DNA of 15,859 nucleotides from Candidatus Atribacteria bacterium 1244-E10-H5-B2 (GTDB taxonomy: Bacteria; Atribacterota; JS1; SB-45; 34-128): contig NMQN01000911.1 of NCBI GenBank assembly GCA_003575245.1, positions 1-15,859 of the forward strand, given 5' to 3'. The number at the start of each line of letters is the position of its first letter. Positions within the stretch are counted from its first letter, which is position 1. This document shows positions 13,966 to 15,859 of this stretch, piece after piece. A model generated the notes under the pieces. It had not been told where the DNA came from and did no database searches. It saw nothing but the letters and a program-made list of their open reading frames with translations. The position numbers were made by a program, and so were the translations under genes.

Positions 13966-15102
13966 TCATTTAATATTTACTTCTTTTAGTTTTCTAACTA
14001 CCTCATCACCTACTTCAATAGTAGAAGAATCTCCTCCTAAATCATGAGATCTAACTTTTCCTTCGATTAAGACCTTTCCTACCGCATCCTCAATGGCTTT
14101 AGCTGCTTTTACTTCCCCTAAACAGTCCAACATCATTGCCCCGGCTAATATGGTAGCAGTAGGATTAGCTATAGATTTATCTTTGTATTTAGGGGCAGAA
14201 CCATGGATTGGTTCAAACATAGAAATGCCCTCCGGATTTATATTCCCCCCGGCAGCAATGCCCAGCCCACCCTGAATCATTGCTCCCAAATCGGTAATAA
14301 TATCACCAAACATATTAGGGGTAACTACCACTTTAAACCATTCAGGTTTTCTTACAAACCACATAGTAATTGCATCTACAAAGGTAAATTCGGTCTCGAT
14401 ATCAGGATATTGACTTGATACTTCTTCAAAAATATCTCTCCAAAGTCCATAAATATTAGTTAACACATTTGCTTTATCTACCGAGGTTACTCGTTTCATA
14501 TTCTTCTTTTTAGCCAACTCAAAGGCATATTTGATTACCCTTTGGGTCCCAGATCTGCTAATTAAACCAATTTGATAGGCCATCTCTTCTTCTTGTTCTA
14601 AATTAAAACCTACTTGTATTTTAGCCTTATAAAGTTTTCTTAATACTTCCAAATGATCTTGGTTGGCTCTGGCTTTAAATCTTCCCCCAATTCCTATGTA
14701 GAAGTCTTCGGTATTTTCTCTTACAACGTAAAAATTAATATCTTCCGGGTTTTTATCTTTCAAAGGACAGGGAACCCCTTTATATAATCTGATGGGACGC
14801 AGATTAATGTATTGGTCAAAATAAAATCTTGCTTTTAACAATATCTCCTTTTCTAAAATGCCCGGTTTTACTCTGGGATCTCCAATGGCTCCAAAATATA
14901 TAGCATCCATATCTTCGATCTCTTTTAAAGCACTATCGGGTAACAATTCTCCTGTTTTTAAATAATGTTCGGCACCAAAGGGATATTCGATCCAATTAAT
15001 TTCTAATCCATATTTGCTGGAGGTTGCTTCAATCACCTTTTTGCCTTCTCTAATTATTTCCGGTCCTATACCATCACCGGGAATTAAAGCTATGTTATAC
15101 AT
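13966..15102 (-). CDS. leuB: Isopropylmalate/isocitrate-family beta-decarboxylating dehydrogenase
   Basis: A 378-residue NAD-dependent enzyme oxidising and decarboxylating a 2-hydroxy-3-carboxy acid. Visible family motifs are [13 protein letters not shown] (residues 5-17), [12 protein letters not shown] (substrate arginine region), [14 protein letters not shown], the catalytic lysine segment TSVDKANVL, the metal aspartates in VDAITMW and [13 protein letters not shown], and [11 protein letters not shown]. The neighbouring LeuC-type gene favours 3-isopropylmalate or homoisocitrate; the FYIGIGGRF variant also occurs in tartrate/D-malate dehydrogenases, which cannot be excluded with malate enzymes nearby. 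The ATG overlaps the stop of the leuD remnant by four codons' span and has GGAGAG 4 bases ahead. The protein looks intact. Confidence 0.88.
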   Translation of the reverse strand: MYNIALIPGDGIGPEIIREGKKVIEATSSKYGLEINWIEYPFGAEHYLKTGELLPDSALKEIEDMDAIYFGAIGDPRVKPGILEKEILLKARFYFDQYINLRPIRLYKGVPCPLKDKNPEDINFYVVRENTEDFYIGIGGRFKARANQDHLEVLRKLYKAKIQVGFNLEQEEEMAYQIGLISRSGTQRVIKYAFELAKKKNMKRVTSVDKANVLTNIYGLWRDIFEEVSSQYPDIETEFTFVDAITMWFVRKPEWFKVVVTPNMFGDIITDLGAMIQGGLGIAAGGNINPEGISMFEPIHGSAPKYKDKSIANPTATILAGAMMLDCLGEVKAAKAIEDAVGKVLIEGKVRSHDLGGDSSTIEVGDEVVRKLKEVNIK

Positions 15103-15220
15103 CTACTTCTCTCCTTTTTATTTCTTCTTTGACATATTTTTTTAATCCACCTAAGGAAATAATAATTACATCAGTATCAATGTTGTCTTTAAATTTCCAA
15201 ACTTTGCCTTTAATTATCAT
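15095..15220 (-). pseudogene. leuD: leuD (dehydratase small subunit) with the middle deleted
   Basis: A 41-codon frame between leuC and leuB. It starts IKGKVWKFKDNIDTDVII, the typical N-terminus of LeuD/HacB, then reads SLGGLKKYVKEEIKRR, the typical C-terminal helix. The roughly 120 residues in between, including the serine-arginine substrate loop (GCGSSREH), are missing while the frame is kept. The junction (about 15158-15168) lies in ATTATTATT, as expected for deletion between short repeats. The ATG at 15220 keeps its AGGAGG site and the stop overlaps the leuB start, so the operon layout is otherwise normal. No dehydratase function is possible from this piece. Confidence 0.82.
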
Positions 15221-15221
15221 T

Positions 15222-15859
15222 CTATTTTACCTCCTCAGGGCTAGCTATTCTCCCCACAATTGCAGAGGCGGCAGCAATGGCAGGACTGGCCAGGTATACT
15301 TCACTTTCGGGGTGTCCCATCCTCCCTACAAAATTCCTGTTTGTGGTAGAAATTGCTCTTTCTCCTTTAGCCAAGATACCCATATAACCACCCAAACAGG
15401 GACCACAAGTAGAAGTGCTTACTGCGGCTCCGGCAGTAATAAATATATCAATTAACCCTTCCCGAAGGGCTTGTAAATAAACGTCCTGAGTAGCGGGGAT
15501 AATAATCAATCTAACTTCAGAATGAACTTGTTGCCCCTTTAAGATTTCTGCAGCTATACGCAAGTCTTCTATTCTACCGTTGGTACAGGAACCGATAATG
15601 GATTGATCAATCTTAATCCCTTTTGCTTTACTGATTGGTTTAGCATTCTCCGGCAGATGAGGGAAAGCCACCTGTGGCTCAATTTTACTAACATCAATCT
15701 CTATAATTTTTTCATAATGTGCATCAGAATCACTATTGTAAATCTGAAAAGGTCTTTTGGCTCGGCTTTTTACATATTCCAAAGTAATTTCATCCGGCTC
15801 AATAATGCCAGTCTTTGCTCCTGCTTCAATGGCCATATTACACATAGTAAAACGGTTAT
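15222..15859 (-). CDS. leuC: 3-isopropylmalate/homoaconitate dehydratase large subunit, C-terminal half
   Basis: About 212 residues continue to the right edge of the window (the first codons read [18 protein letters not shown]), so the start lies outside. The three [4Fe-4S] cysteines are present in GSCTNGR and STCGPCLGG, and the active-site stretch [20 protein letters not shown] is intact. This is the aconitase superfamily, LeuC/HacA type with a separate small subunit, which isomerises 2- to 3-isopropylmalate or homocitrate to homoisocitrate. Because the adjacent leuD is gutted, the large subunit would need a small subunit from elsewhere to work. The ending [10 protein letters not shown] is common in the HacA/LeuC2 branch, so homoaconitase or methanogen-type IPM isomerase is possible. 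Confidence 0.92.
   Translation of the reverse strand, partial: NRFTMCNMAIEAGAKTGIIEPDEITLEYVKSRAKRPFQIYNSDSDAHYEKIIEIDVSKIEPQVAFPHLPENAKPISKAKGIKIDQSIIGSCTNGRIEDLRIAAEILKGQQVHSEVRLIIIPATQDVYLQALREGLIDIFITAGAAVSTSTCGPCLGGYMGILAKGERAISTTNRNFVGRMGHPESEVYLASPAIAAASAIVGRIASPEEVK

Noticed and set aside
1..15859. CRISPR arrays, tRNA or rRNA genes, insertion sequences, phage genes
   Set aside because: I found no regularly spaced long repeats, no tRNA cloverleaf signature, no transposase-like ORF and no terminal inverted repeats in the window.

Overview
The window is AT-rich and every gene I can support lies on the minus strand, so transcription runs from high to low coordinates. The gene set points to a strict anaerobe: an oxygen-labile two-subunit class I fumarase, a soluble fumarate reductase beside heterodisulfide-reductase subunits (HdrA, HdrB, HdrC), many [4Fe-4S] proteins, and FCD-type GntR regulators. 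A low-GC deep-branching anaerobe (Firmicutes-like or Atribacterota-like) is a reasonable guess from gene content only; no rRNA or marker gene is present to settle it.

Layout in the direction of transcription: (1) 15859-13966, an isopropylmalate/homoaconitate-type module: the C-terminal half of a LeuC-family dehydratase large subunit, a 41-codon scar of its small subunit (LeuD) with the middle missing, and a LeuB-type beta-decarboxylating dehydrogenase. A strong intrinsic terminator (13861-13901) closes it. (2) 13783-9861, a consensus promoter, a GntR/FCD regulator, and a three-gene FAD oxidoreductase set: a GlpA-like protein with a BFD-type [2Fe-2S] tail, a GlpB-like two-dinucleotide flavoprotein, and a DUF1667 protein. 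(3) 9783-9028, a second GntR/FCD regulator, 78% identical to the first and with a promoter containing the same 21-bp block in the same register. (4) 8753-1, a C4-dicarboxylate and electron-transfer cluster: malic enzyme (one frameshift), fumarase alpha and beta, a decayed GcvH-like/HdrA chimera, FrdB, FrdA, debris of an HdrA-like/GltD-like flavoprotein, a lipoate-ligase C-terminal fragment, HdrC, HdrB and the start of HdrA.

Taken together, cluster 4 would interconvert pyruvate, malate, fumarate and succinate. No membrane anchor for a succinate dehydrogenase is seen, so the fumarate/succinate electrons probably pass through soluble HdrABC-type iron-sulfur proteins rather than quinone. Direction (succinate oxidation or fumarate reduction) cannot be told from sequence.

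The most unusual aspect is gene decay of one style. At four or five places, conserved pieces of long proteins have been joined after loss of the middle, often at short homologies: LeuD N-terminus to LeuD C-terminus, GcvH-like to HdrA C-terminus, HdrA-like N-terminus to a Fer4_20 domain, and apparently its linker to a lipoate-ligase C-terminus. Point lesions add to this: single-base deletions in the malic enzyme and GcvH-like genes, a TGG-to-TAG stop, and lost cluster cysteines. Two of the damaged genes (GcvH-like carrier and lipoate-ligase fragment) suggest that this Hdr/fumarate reductase locus once carried a lipoate-linked module that is being lost. Some single-base lesions could be sequencing errors in a draft assembly; the large junctions are harder to explain that way.
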